A DNA stretch of 64,000 bases from Panax quinquefolius (GCA_020205615.1 CM035163.1:46283652-46347651); one strand, 5' to 3'. Positions 11,085 through 22,690 are shown, counted from the first letter of the stretch. Program-made: numbers and translations. Notes: generated by a model from the letters alone, not told the origin.

Positions 11085-12561
11085 TGTTAGTTCCCGGAGG
11101 CACAACAGTTATCTAGAAGGGGGGGGGGGGTTGAATAGATATTTTAAATTCTTCTTTTAAAATGTTTTGTTAGTTTTGATAATGGTTCAAACACAGCGGA
11201 ATTAAGATTTGTTTGTTCCCCCTTTAAGATATAGTAAGTTTACGAGAGTGAGACAGTTATAGCAGTTATAATTGTTATAGCAGTTATAGCAAGAGTGTAA
11301 GAGACACGATAATTTTAAGTGGTTCAGAGCACTTAAAGCTCTTAGTCCACTCTTCTACTCCTCAAGTAGGAAATCCACTAAGGATATCTTTACACTTTCT
11401 GAATCTCACAGATTTCTTCAAGACCAGCATTCTTGGCACTTCTCAGTTCACTTTTGAACTCTTCAAGTCCAGCAGACTTGGTTCTTCACAGTTCACTTAG
11501 AACTCTTCAAGTCCTTCTGACTTGGAACTTCTTACTTCACTTGATAGTAGTTGATGAGTTCTTGAATGGTGTTACTCAATTGTCATTAAGCTTTTGTTCG
11601 AAAGAACTGAGTAGCTGAGCAAGCTTTCTCTTTTTCAAATTGAAGAGTTTGATCGTTGAGTGTTCTTTAGCTTTTTGTTTTGTGCTTGCTTAACTTCTTT
11701 CATCTTCTGATGTTTTGTATATATGATGCCTTTGAAAATGTATCTGTTGAAGCATTAAATGTATTTGACATTTCTGAGCTTTGATGGAGACTTTCTGCAT
11801 AACTTCTGATTAGTAGACTAGCCCTCTGACACAACAGACTGCTATCTCACATAACACCTGAAAAGGTATTTTCTGCTGACTCAAGTACTTTCCTTAGCTT
11901 CTTCAATACGTTTCTTTGTTATATACTAAGGATGACTGTTGTGTCATTGGGACTCCCAAGTTCTTCAACGTTTACAGCTCATTCCACATTTGTTGTGATT
12001 AATCTTTAAACACGTGGTCGAGGCTCGATGCTTCTGACATAAACAGATGAAGCTCTATGATTCTGATCGTGGTGTCATGACACCTTGGTGCTTAGTCTGG
12101 TGCTGATAGATGAGAGCGCTACGATTTCTCTTAAGGACTGGTACACTATGATCTTCACTTTCTTGTCTTGCAGACTCTACGCTTCCGAGAGTACTCTATG
12201 AATTCTGACTTGGCTCGGTAAGCGTTAGGACTACTCTGCGATTTCAGAAGGGCCCTTTAAAGTAGATACACTACGATCCTCAATGTTCTATATTTCTGCC
12301 TTGTCTTCTGCAATCTCTTGATCATCTTAATAGACTACGATTCAGTTGAAGCCAAATATTCCAAGATATAGATCAACCTAATAGCTTTGATCTCTTCTTC
12401 TATACATCCATTTACAAAATGATAAACATTAAAGTTCAGATCAACCTAACAAATTTGATCTACCACTAAGTCCTTGTACATGCGTTCCTTTGAAGGACTT
12501 TACATATAATCATGACTTATTAACTTTCCACATCAAATTTTAAATATACAATCTCCCAACA
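11085..12561 (-). repeat. 3' LTR of SIRE A
   Basis: 1,477 bp, matching 21,261-22,690 over its length with scattered differences. It includes a 47-bp end segment (11,085-11,131, with an uninterrupted G run of 12 at 11,119-11,130) that the other LTR lacks but that is also present at the corresponding end of LTRs B and C. A short agcagttata-type repeat lies at 11,253-11,292. Confidence 0.95.
11717..11725 (-). promoter_or_regulatory. TATA-like box in SIRE A 3' LTR
   Basis: Minus strand reads catatatac. The same site is found in the other LTR (21,845-21,853) and in SIRE C (44,118-44,126). Likely core promoter element by position and conservation. Confidence 0.45.
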
Positions 12562-12575
12562 ATCTCCCCCTATTT
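12562..12575 (-). other. polypurine tract of SIRE A
   Basis: Minus strand aaatagggggagat, immediately before the 3' LTR start TGTTGGGAG. Confidence 0.85.
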
Positions 12576-12771
12576 GATGTTGACATAACCAAGGAGATTT
12601 GTATCATGATTATTAATTTCTAGATGCAGTTGCTAGAAAGTAAATATGACTTAGTGTTTCAGTGAACAGCTGAAACTTCTAGAGAATAAGCATGAATTTA
12701 TTGATGTTTGTAAAGATAGATATTATAATTAAGCTTAGTTACATCAATAGGAATTGAGTTTCAACTTATCT

Positions 12772-12999
12772 CTATTTCTTTTTCCTTTTGCTTCTCGGAG
12801 GATTTGCATACTCCTCAGCTCTTCTTCTCCTGATTGCTTCGTCTCTCCGTGCTATATCTTCCAACTCACTTTGACTTAGTCTTTCATTATGATCGTGCCT
12901 TTTCATGAATGCAGGATCTCCAATTTGCATTCTTAGGCCTGTGGTGGTCACTTCGTGTGAGCTAGAAGAAGGGCTTTGACTCCTTAGTGGTTGTGCCAT
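12772..12999 (-). pseudogene. C-terminal tail of SIRE A extra ORF
   Basis: 75-codon open stretch that ends in a basic tail (RRRRAEEYANPPRSKRKKK) after a conserved segment (IGDPAFMKRHDHNERLSQSELEDIA). The same tail occurs in SIRE C (45,206-45,424) and, more diverged, in SIRE B near 39.6-39.8 kb. In copy A it is out of frame with the main part because of a deletion near 13,100. The basic end would suit nucleic-acid binding or nuclear entry, but this is inference from composition. Confidence 0.65.
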
Positions 13000-13102
13000 G
13001 ATAATTTGTTGCTGTTTAGATCGTGGAGTCTGATGTTAAGTCTGTCTTATAGGAGGGCTTCTTGAGGATTGAGCTATGAATGTGCCTCTGCCTCCTTCCC
13101 CT

Positions 13103-15520
13103 TTATTCTTGTATGTCCTTGGTCACCTTTTTGGATGCTTCAGACAACTCTGTTTTGGTGGTAAGATCTGATATGAGTTCAAGGAGTTGCGAACTATTTG
13201 GAGGAGGGGTCCTTGTGTATTGATCTTGCATAGTGTAGAGAGCAAGATTAAGGTTAAAATATTCATTAGAGGACGAGGAAGGGACATCTGATGGAGGGGC
13301 TGGTGTGTGGGGTTGAGCTTCAGGATGAGGTGATTCTACGACTTGAGCATATGACTCTACGATTGGGCTTGGATCAGTAATCGTAGAGTGAGAGATGATA
13401 GGAGATTGTATCAAAAGAAAATTGAGCACATTTGGTTCATCAATTACAAAATGTTGGGGTTTTTTAACTGGGAATTGATTAAGTGGATGAAGAATCACTT
13501 CCAACCATCTTGGTAATTCATAGAATTGGTTGAAACATGATGATGGACAGTGATTAACCCTGAAAGAGATGGGAATAGTTTGTACCTCATGCCTGTTTAC
13601 TGAAGAAGAGCCATTTGTGATCAGCTTTCGGGTAAATTTAAGGTTTCCTAGGAATCCATGAGCTAGCACGGAGATTGCTAGATAGGCTTTGAAGGTCCAG
13701 AACATGTGATCCCAGGAGTTGAGAATTTGGGCTCTGTGAAAAGGCATCATAGGTAGGTAGGAGAATAGTTGATTGTAGTTAGCTTTCCTATAACCATCAC
13801 AACCCACATCTATAATCACCTCCACTGCACTTCCTTGCTTTTCTTCTTTCTCACCCTCCATAGCTCCACTTCTTTCCATTTCTACAATTTCTGAAGCCAG
13901 AACTTCTTGAGGAATAGAGGGAGATTCCTGATGATCTCTTGGCAGTTCCTCCTCAGGAGCAGCTTCTTCTGTCATGAGGACTTCATGATGCTCCCCCTCA
14001 ACTTTATCATTTATTTGTATTTTAAATAGCTCCCCCTCAGCTGGAGCACTCTCTAGAGTGGGAACTTCAGGCAGCTCCCCCTCAATTTGAGCTGTGCTCT
14101 TCTTACTTGCTTCAGATAGCCCCTTTTCTGCACCTATCCTTTTATCTTCCTCCTTTAAAGCTTTTTCATTGACAAGAATGTATTTCTTAACAAGTTTTCT
14201 TTTTGAATTTTTAGGCTGAGCCATAGCCTCAGCACTTTCTTCAGCTTCAGCTCTGAATGGTTGATCAGGCTGAGAAGCTATTGCAGCATCCTCTTCGGGA
14301 GTGGTGTCCAATCTGGATTCTACGATCGGTAGAGACTCTACGATCGAAGAGAAAGAGGACTTCTTAGACTTATGACTCTTCTTTTATTTCTTGAGTAGCT
14401 GAGAGATGGTAGCTCTGTCTTCTTCTTCCTCAGACTGCTGTTCTTTTCTTTTCAATTTTTTTAGAGTTTTAGTGCATGAACTCTCTTGAGGTGACTCAGT
14501 AATCGAGCCTTGAGGCTCCTCTGCCAGTTGAGCCTTTATTTTTCTTTTACCCTTGCTCTTTCTGATTAAAGCAATGAGTTCTTCCTTGTTGATTTCTTCT
14601 TCTTCTTCAGTCTCCTTTACAACATATATATTTCCTGGTATTCCAGTCCCCTTTGCATTACTAGTTCTTCCACTGGACTCAGATATCATTCTGACATTTT
14701 CAGCTGGATTTCTTTTCCAGTTTTCAAACAGCTGCTGGGTCATCCTCCTATTGGGATTAATGGATTCTCCTTCATTATCTCCAATTTTGTCACCCAATGC
14801 TGATTACAGGATGATGCTTATAAATCGCCCGTAGAGCATCTTACCATAGCTCTTTGATTTCTTTGAATTAAGCATCCACTTCCCAATCCAATCAATGAGT
14901 ATGGCTCCAAAGTTGAGTCGGATCCAATAACAGATTGCTGTCATAAGCTTCAGTTGTACTTCATTCACTGAGTCGTGGCTAGAGCTTTTGCAACATATGC
15001 ACTTTCCAACAATGTCAGCTAAAAACTCATATTTTTGGGGAAACTCCTTCTTCTTGTACCCCTTGACAGTCTGATTCTTTTTGTGATGCATCTGCTTCAA
15101 TCCATCATGGAAATCGATGACCTCTATCGATAAGAGTCCCTTTGACTTGAAGCCTAGGGCCATATTTATGTCTTCAGCCTTGAGCTTGAGTTGTACTCCC
15201 CTGACTCTTGTGGTGATGATGTTGTTCTCAAAAACTCCATTGCTATAAAATTCCTTAATTAGCTTTGGGTAAATCCATGTGCTAGTGCCCAGAGCCTCCT
15301 CAAGACCAAATTTCTTTACCAGAGACATAATCTTGTGGAATTGAGAGTCAGCTGTCTTGAACTCGTTGAAACAGAGTCGGTAACCAGTAATAATACTTGA
15401 AACCGCCATTAATTTCTTTGCACTGAAGTTGATTGAGCTTTTTGGAAGACTAGGGTTTTTGTAAATTCCCTCCACTCGATCTGCATAGTGGGACATGTGT
15501 CGAGTTTTGCTTGGCTCCAC
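13103..15520 (-). pseudogene. SIRE A extra ORF downstream of pol (putative plant transposon protein-like)
   Basis: One minus-strand frame of about 800 codons, interrupted only by a TAA near 14,803 and a TAA at about 14,384. At the first, copies B and C have CAA, so C to T is seen directly. The N-terminal domain (about 14,800-15,420; GYRLCFNEF, GTSTWIYPKLIKEFYSNGVF, RGVQLKLKAEDINMALGFK, KGYKKKEFPQKYEFLADIVG, SVNEVQLKLMTAICYW) resembles the Pfam 'putative plant transposon protein' (Transposase_32) type. Then come an acidic Lys/Glu-rich section (KETEEEEEINKEE, RKSKGKRK), a second folded-looking part (13,520-13,810; YLPMMPFHRAQILNSWDHMF) and a Pro-rich section with PIVES repeats. I see no signal peptide or transmembrane segment, so it is not an obvious envelope protein despite its env-like position. 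The true start is unclear: possible ATGs are near 15,499 and 15,410. Role unknown. Confidence 0.75.
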
Positions 15521-15989
15521 GATTTTAATTTGTGTGGAAAATACTGATTTGCCCTTAGCTCCTCCTGAGCTAGTGTAGTCTTTGGGAGGACCACAATCGT
15601 TGAGGTAGCACTACGGTCGTTGAGGTTGTCATTGTGATCATTGAGTCCACTGCTGAATCTGCTCTATGAACATTATCTGCTCTGTTCTTAGTGATGAACT
15701 TTTGACTTAGCATTTCTTCCGAGTTAAGGTAGCTCAGGAAGGGCCAATCTCTTAGAATGAACTAAGGATTAGGTTTGTCCCTAAGGCGCTTGATAGAGAG
15801 ATTACTTGGATTTATTGGAACGTTTGTCATCACTAGATGCTTCTTTGTCATGTTGAGGAAGCTCTACGATCGTGGTCTTTAATGTCATTGCAACTCTACA
15901 ATCGTGGACTTTCTTTGGTCATGTCTACGATTTTTAACATAGCTTTTATATCTGCATGGTTATCACAAACTAGAGCATAGATTTTATGG
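15521..15989 (-). other. spacer between RNase H and extra ORF in SIRE A
   Basis: No supported coding sequence. It holds several copies of a short motif (for example ctctacgatcgtgg at 15,862-15,875), shared with the LTR and with the matching spacers of B and C. Confidence 0.5.
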
Positions 15990-17842
15990 TTATAGATTTA
16001 GCATGCCTAGCTCACTTATTAATTTATTAAATTTGGATTCATCTAGAGGCTTTGTAAAGACGTCAGCAAGTTGATTTTCAGTAGGGATATATTGTAGAGA
16101 TATGGTTCCATTTTAAACATGATCCCTAATAAAATGATATCTTATTTCTATATGCTTAGTCCTAGAATGCATGATAGGATTGTGTGTTATTGCTATGGCA
16201 CTAGTGTTATCACTGATGAGCAATTATGGATTTGAAATCAAACCCATAATTTGCCGGTTGATTTTTATCCACAAAATTTGAGCACAACAAATTACCAAAG
16301 AATAATATATTCAAACTTTTCTTTGTTGATGTGAATCTTGAGTTTTATTTCTTGCTAAACCAGGACACAAGTCTGTTTCCCAGTAGCTGACAGATGCCAC
16401 TAGTACTTTTTTTATCTATTTTGCGACTGTAAAAAATCAAAGATCTCAGATATCCCGTCGATGTAAAAGAGGACTCCTTGGGATACCAAAGCCCCAAGTG
16501 AGGTGTGCCTTTAAGGTACCTGAAAATTCTTTTTATAGCAGTTAAGTGTGATTCCTTAGGATTAGCTTAAAATCTAGCACAAATACATGTTGCAAACATT
16601 ATGTGCAGTCTCTTCGGCGATAAGAAGATAGAAGAGCTTTATCATACCTCTGTATTGAGTTATATCAATACTTTTACCCTTTTAATCTTTGTCAAGCTTG
16701 GTTGCTGGAGCAATTAGGGTTTTCATGGGAGAGGCTGATTCCATGCCATACTTTTTAAGTAAGTCTTTAATGTACTTGGCTTGGTTTATAAAGATTCCTT
16801 CATCAGTCTGCTTTACTTGCAGTCCAAGAAAGAAGTTCAGTTCACCCATCATGCTCATTTCAAACTTGCTCTGCATAAGCTTGGCAAATCTCTTACATAA
16901 TTTTTCATCAGTAGAGCCAAAGATAATGTCATCAACATATATTTGAACTAATAAGATTTTGTCTTTATGCTTTCTAAGAAATAATGTGGTGTCTACTCTA
17001 CCTCTTGTGAACCCATTTTCAATAAGAAAGTTAGTTAATGTTTCATACCATGCTCTAGGTGCTTGTTTAAGACCATATAAGGCTTTGTCTAATCTATAGA
17101 CATAATTAGAGAGAGTTGGATTGATGAAACCTGAAGGTTATTCTACATATACTTCTTCTTGAAGTTCACCATTCAAGAATGCACTTTTGACATCCATCTG
17201 AAAGACTTTGAATTTCATGTGAACAGCAAAGGCAAGAAATATTCTGATGGCTTGTAATCTGGCAACAGGTGCAAAGGTCTCATCATAGTCAATGCCTTCT
17301 TCTTGAGAGTAACCTTTGGCCACTAGTCTTTCCTTGTTCCTTGTTATTACTCCATCTTCATCCATCTTGTTCCTGAAGACCCACTTGGTGCCAATGACAG
17401 GATGAATCTTTGGTCTTGGAACTAATCTCCATACTTTGCTTCTTTCAAACTGATTTAGTTCTTCCTGCATGGCTTCTATCCAGCTGGACTCTTCCATTGC
17501 ATCTTCTATCTTCTTAGGTTCCATTTATGACAGAAAGCTCAGATAGAAACACTCATTTTGGGTGGCAGCTCTTGTTTTGACTCTTGCATTGAGGTCTCCA
17601 ATAATTAAGTAATGAGTGTGATCTCTTTCCCATCTATTTCCTATTGGAACATCTGTCCTGATGCCTTCTTGTCTAAGACCTTCAAGATCAATTTCAGCTT
17701 CTTGATGTGGAGGTTCGTTGTCTTGCGTAGTTCTATTTACGATCTCCTCTTCTTGCTCTACGATCTCATTTTTTGGAACTATGATCGTGGTGTTGAGCTC
17801 GACAACCTCATTCGTAGTGTCTAAATTATCATTAGTAGTGTC
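15990..17842 (-). pseudogene. SIRE A reverse transcriptase and RNase H
   Basis: C-terminal half of the pol polyprotein, which copies element RNA into DNA and removes the RNA strand. RT starts near 17,524 ([63 protein letters not shown]), has the catalytic YVDD box at about 16,928-16,939 followed by IIFGST, and continues with MMGELNFFLGLQVKQ. RNase H ends with [20 protein letters not shown] and LADVFTKPLDE near 16,000-16,200. Breaks: a TAA directly after VYVE where Gln is expected, stops after KLDKD, and a degraded RT-RNase H linker at 16,380-16,680. 17,525-17,842 is the integrase-RT linker. Confidence 0.88.
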
Positions 17843-19140
17843 TTAAGACATTGTTTTGTCGAAGTCTATTTCATCAAAGATGATGTGAATTGAGACTTCA
17901 ACACTTAGTGTTTTCTTGTTGAACACTTTATAAGCTTTACTGTCTGTGGCATATCCGAGAAAGATTCCTTCATCAGACTTGGGCTGGAACTTTTTCAGAT
18001 ACTGTTTACCATTGTTGAGAATATAGCATGCACAACCAAACACATGAAAGTAGCTGATACTTGGCTTTCTTCCTCTCCATAGTTTGTAGGGAGTCTTCTT
18101 TAACGTAGAGTATACAAGAGATCTGTTCTGAGTGTAGCATGCAGTGTTGACAACTTTTGCCCAGAAGTATTCAGGCAGATGGGCTGCTGTTAGTAGAGTT
18201 CTTCCAGCTTCTATCAACATTCTGTTCTTTCTCTCACTACTCTGCTTTCTTTGAGGAGTTCGTGAAGTTGAGAAGTCATGGTCGATGCCATTATCTCATG
18301 CAGAAATCGGGTCCATCTCAGAGAAGTCAAATTCTCTGCCATGATCACTTCTTATAGCCTTAATTTTCTCATCTCTCTCGTTCATCACTAGTCTGAACAT
18401 TTTGATTAGTTGGGAGCTAGTTTCATCTTTTGAGTTTAAAAAGAACACCCATGTGAATTTGGTGTAGTCCTCCACTACAACCAGTGAGTGTCTCTTCCCT
18501 CCAAGGCTCGTTGTTGGAATTGGCCCAAATAGGACCATGTGAAGCAGCTGCAGGGGTTTGTCATTTGAGTTGACAGTTTTGTTCTTAAATGAGCTTTTAG
18601 TCTATTTTCCAAGCTGACAGGCATTGCAAGGCCTTTCTTTGATGAAGCTGAACTTGGGTAAGCCTGCAACTAGATCTTTTGAAGCCAGTTTAGATATGCT
18701 TTTGAAGTTGAGATGAGATAGTCTTCTATGCCATAGCCAGCTCATTTCTTTAGATGCTTTAGCTAGGAAGCATATCGACTCGTCCGAGCTTAGTTGACCA
18801 AGATTTAAGGTGTAGACATTTCCTTTTATTGTTCTGGTCAGTTTTATAGCAAATGTTTTTATATCTCTGTCTTGACATTGATTGTTGAGGAATGTGACTT
18901 GATGACCCTTGTCGCAGAGTTGGCTTATGCTTAGAAGATTGTGTTGTAGTCCTTCCATATAGGCTACTTTATTGAAGGACACTGCACCATTCCCAGCTGA
19001 GCCATATACTCTTGTCTTGCCAGAGCCATTGTCTCCAAAGATGACTGAAGGACCCTCCTTCTCTATGTAATTAGACAGAAGGGCTTTGTTCCCTGTCATG
19101 TGCCTTGAGCATCCACTGTCCAGATACTAAGTTGTGATCA
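17843..19140 (-). pseudogene. SIRE A protease and integrase
   Basis: Begins with the aspartic protease site YLDSGCSRHMTG (about 19,090-19,127). A TAG stands directly in front of this Tyr, where Trp is usual. GAG-pre-integrase zinc motif: WHRRLSHLN and CNACQLG (18,602-18,740). Integrase core: the first catalytic Asp is lost, reading HMVLFGP where HMDLFGP is expected (near 18,535), while SDHGREF and the Glu in SERKNRM are kept. Integrase C-terminal part FWAKVVNTACYTQNR, ISYFHVFGCACYILN and EGIFLGYATDSKAYKVFN (17,843-18,220). Additional stops lie at about 18,600 and 18,295. An active copy would insert the element cDNA; this one cannot. Confidence 0.88.
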
Positions 19141-19159
19141 TGGAGCTTGGTTCCTGTGG

Positions 19160-21207
19160 TAAGATAAAACTCTCATTTTGGTACCCATACTTGCATGGGT
19201 CCTACTTTGTTAGTACCCTTGGGAACCCAAATTTGCTTAATTCTGGGTTTCACATGCATAGGATTATGGTAGCATATTGTAGCCTTGTGACCTGTCTTAT
19301 TACATATAAAACATCTAATACAATGCATGCTTGTGTGTGTGTGTGTTGCTTCTTACTCCATTTGGACTTATGTGTGTTTTTAGCAGTCCTTCCTTCCTTT
19401 TTCCATGTGTCCTTGTGTTTCATGATTTGTGAAGAGTGGGGTTTAACTCTACTATTCCTTCTCAGTTGGTTCGTGGAGTCGATTTTACTCGACTTTACGA
19501 CCCTTCGAGGTTGGAGAGTAGAGACAGAGTTATTCTTCTTTCTTCTGAAACCTAGGCCAACATAAAATCTTTTATTCCTTGGAACATAGGTTGGATCTGA
19601 TAAGGAGGGTTGGACTGGTTCTTCCTTCTGTGAGGATTTCACAAATATAATGCTTTTACTAAAAATTAGAGCATTACTAGGGCTAGTTTCCTTTATTTTT
19701 CCCACATATGGCTTTGAGGTGGATTCCCTAAAGCCTAAACCTGTTCTATCAGATGCACTTCTCTGACTAGAGATCAGGGAGTCCATGGATGAAGAGGATT
19801 TATTTCATGTAGAGATTGTCCTTTCTAGTTCCTCAATTTTAGAGGTTAGACTTGACTCTCTTTGAGCATTGAGCTCATTGGTCTGTTTTAAGAGTTTATA
19901 CTCAGCTTCAAGCTTGGAGAGAGAGTCAGTATTTAGAAGGGCTGTTTCCAGTTCTTCCTGAACTTTCTCTTTTTCCTTTTGAAGAAGTGAATAATCTTTG
20001 GACAGAACTCTGAACCATTTCATGTACTGATGCAGATCAGATGTTATGCCATGCAGTTCTTAAATCATCTATGTCTACATCAAGAGAGTTAAAGTCAAAT
20101 ACCTCATCTATACTTACTTCATGAATGTTGGAGTTCTTTTTATCCTTATCATGCTTGGCCATTAGACAAAGATTTGCCATTTGAGGATCTTCATCATCTC
20201 TAGATTCGGAAGTTGAGTCGTTGTCTGAGTCATTCCACGATCCTCCAACTACAAGACCTTTGTCTTTTTTCTGAGGCCTTTTGCAATGAAATGGCCAGGC
20301 TTTTTGCAGTTGTAGCACAAGTCATTTATTTGTTCGTGGCTGGTGTAGTTGTTGAACTTCTTAGGTTTGCTGCTTTTTCCATGACGCATACACCTTCTGA
20401 GTCTTTTTACCAATATTGCAAAGTCCTCATCATCTTCATCATAGTCAGAGTCATTCTCAGTATTTGCTTTGGAAGTGTTGTCTGTTGCTTTTAGAGCAAC
20501 TCCTTTGTCTTTCTTTCTTCCTTCAGATAGAGTTTCTGCTCGTTGAGTGAGCTCCAATTCATATATGAGAAGGTTGCCATATAACTGTTGAACAATCATT
20601 TCATGGAGATTCTTTGATTCTCTGATGGCAGTGGTTTTAGCATCCCACTTGCTGGGTAAAGCTCTCATGAACTTTATAATTAGATCTTTATTTGGATAGA
20701 TCTTTCCATAGGCTCGGAGAGAGTTGAGCAATATATTAAATCTTTCGTAGGTGGAAGTGACATTTTCTCCTTGAATGTGTGCAAACATTTCATATTGCTG
20801 AGTCAGGAGAGATTGCTTATTTCTCTGACTTCTTCTGTTCCTTCATGCATGATGAGTAATTCTTCCCACACTCCCTTTGATGTTTTGCTGTTTACCACAT
20901 TTTCAAACAGATCGTCTTCTAACAATTAAAACAAGATGTTCTTGGCCTTTTTGTCGAGTTGGACAGCTTTCTTTTCGTTGTCAGTCCATTCTTCTTTGAC
21001 CTTGATCTGGATTTTGTTTGGATCGTCTATAGTAGGAGCAAGCTTGGTAGGAATGTAGGGCCCATTTTGAACAGTTTCAAATAGATCTTCATCTATTGAG
21101 TCCATGTAGGCTTGCATATAAACTTTCTAGTTGGCGAATTTATCCTTGTTGCACATAGGTGGCTTGCTACCTCCTCCAGTCTTTGATTCACTTATCAGAT
21201 GTGCCAT
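19160..21207 (-). pseudogene. SIRE A gag
   Basis: Capsid/nucleocapsid region, starting at the ATG at 21,207 (MAHLISESKTGGGSKPP), about 40 bases inside the PBS. The gag core covers 20,530-21,117 (NEKKAVQLDKKAKNILF; TYERFNILLNSLRAYGKIY; IIKFMRALPSKWDAKTTAIR). A first zinc knuckle near 20,285-20,330 reads CYNCKKPGHFIAKG: its last Cys is replaced by Gly. A coiled coil follows at 19,805-20,023 (LLQKEKEKVQEELETALLN). A second zinc knuckle at 19,272-19,313 is intact (CFICNKTGHKATIC), followed by the SIRE-typical IKQIWVPKG and a terminal WVPK. Several stops and at least two frameshifts. The two-knuckle layout and coiled coil are seen directly. RNA packaging is family knowledge. Confidence 0.82.
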
Positions 21208-21246
21208 TGGATCTACTTAAGCTTTGTAGGCTGTTTAATAGAACCT

Positions 21247-21258
21247 GCTCTGATACCA
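21247..21258 (-). other. primer-binding site of SIRE A
   Basis: Minus strand TGGTATCAGAGC, the canonical complement of the 3' end of initiator tRNA-Met used by plant Copia elements. It is two bases inside the 5' LTR. Confidence 0.9.
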
Positions 21259-21260
21259 AT

Positions 21261-22690
21261 TGAATAGATATTTTAAATTCTTCTTTTAAAATGCTTTGTT
21301 AGTTTTGATAATGGTTCAAACATAGCGGAATTAAGATTTGTTTGTTCCCCTTTAAGATATAGTAAGTTAACGAGAGTGAGGCAGTTATAGCAGTTATAAC
21401 AGTTATAGCAGTTATAGCAAGAGTGTAAGAGACACGACAATTTTAAGTGGTTCAGAGCACTTAAAGCTCCTAGTCCACTCTTCTACTCCTCGAGTAGGAA
21501 ATCCACTAAAGATATCTTTACACTTTCTGAATCTCACAGATTCCTTCAAGACCAACAATCTTGGCACTTCTCAGTTCACTTTTGAACTCTTCAAGTCCGG
21601 CAGACTTGGTTCTTCATAGTTCACTTAGAACTCTTCAAGTCCTTCTGACTTGGAACTTCTTACTTTACTTGATAGTAGTTGATGAGTTCTTGAATGGTAC
21701 TAATCAGTTGTTGTTAAGCTTTTGTTCAAAAGAACTGAGTAGCTTAGCAAGCTTTCTCTTTTTCAGATCAAAGAGTTTGATCGTTAAGTGTTCTTCAACT
21801 TTTTGTTTTGTGCTTGCTTAACTTTTTTCATCTTTTGATGTTTTGTATATATGATGCCTTTGAAAATGTATCCGTTGACTCATTAAATGTATTTGAAATT
21901 TTTGAGCTTTGATGGAGACTTTTTGCATAACTTCTGATCAGCAGACTGGCCCTCTGACATAGCAGACTACTATCTCACCTAACACCTGAAAAGGTGTTTT
22001 CTACTTACTCATGGTACTTTCCTTAGCTTCTTCAATACGTTTCTTTATTATATACTAAGGATGACTGTTGTGTCATTGGGAATCCCAAGTTCTTCAATGT
22101 CTATAGCTCTTTCCACATTTGTTATGATTAATCTTTAAATACGTGGTCGAGGCTTGATGCTTCTGACACAGACAGATGAAGCTCTACGATTCTGATCGTA
22201 GTGTCATGACACCTTGGTGCTTAGTCTGGTGCTGATAGATGAGAGCACTATGATTTCTCTTAAGGACTGGTACACTAAGATCTTCACTTTCTTGTCTTAC
22301 AGACTCTACGCTTCCGAGAGTACTCTACGAATTCTGACTTGGCTCGGTAAGCGTTAGGACTACTCTGCAATTTTAGAGGGGCTCTTTAAAGCAGATACTC
22401 TACGATCCTCAATTCTATATGTTTCTGCCTTGTCTTCTGCAATCTCTTGATCATCTTGATAGACTACGATTCAGTTAAAACCAAATATTCCAAGATATAG
22501 ATCAACCTAACAGCTTTGATCTCTTCTTCTATACATCCATTTACAAAATGATAAACATTAAAGTTCAGATCAACCTAACAAATTTGATCTATCACTAAGT
22601 TGTTGTACATGTGTTCCTTTGAAGGACTTTACATATAATCATGACTTATTAATTTTCAGCATCAAATTTTAAATATGCAATCTCCCAACA
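21261..22690 (-). repeat. 5' LTR of SIRE A (3' end truncated)
   Basis: 1,430 bp, matching 11,132-12,561. It ends CCAACA at 22,690. At the PBS side it lacks the 47 bases (including the G run) present in LTRs 11,085, 37,935 and 43,510, and the PBS abuts the shortened end. A TATA-like site lies at 21,845-21,853. Confidence 0.92.

Larger units (their letters stand above)
11085..22690 (-). mobile_element. SIRE-lineage Copia element A (full length, about 11.6 kb)
   Basis: Minus-strand element with both LTRs (11,085-12,561 and 21,261-22,690), PPT, PBS, gag, protease-integrase-RT-RNase H, and a long extra ORF between RNase H and the 3' LTR. Ends are TGTTAG...CCAACA. Flanking bases aataa (11,080-11,084) and aatag (22,691-22,695) form a target-site duplication with one mismatch. 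It is inserted in the Tat element between its minisatellite and its integrase gene. SIRE assignment is from the gag/pol motifs, the gag C-terminus (IKQIWVPKG) and the downstream ORF. Coding capacity is destroyed by several stops, a lost integrase Asp and a deletion in the extra ORF. Confidence 0.92.

Noticed and set aside
10100..11160. Several overlapping open frames on both strands (up to 175 codons)
   Set aside because: They are produced by the 45-bp minisatellite, whose period is a multiple of three. No domain, and equal open frames on both strands.
13103..15520. Envelope gene in SIRE A
   Set aside because: Position fits, but no signal peptide, transmembrane segment or fusion-like stretch is visible. 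The protein is mostly charged and looks intracellular.
19134..19565. 143-codon plus-strand frame with hydrophobic segments
   Set aside because: Antisense of SIRE A gag, whose zinc knuckle and IWVPKG motif are clear on the other strand.
21247..21258. tRNA-Met-like sequence
   Set aside because: Only the 12-base primer-binding site complementary to the tRNA 3' end. No tRNA fold around it.
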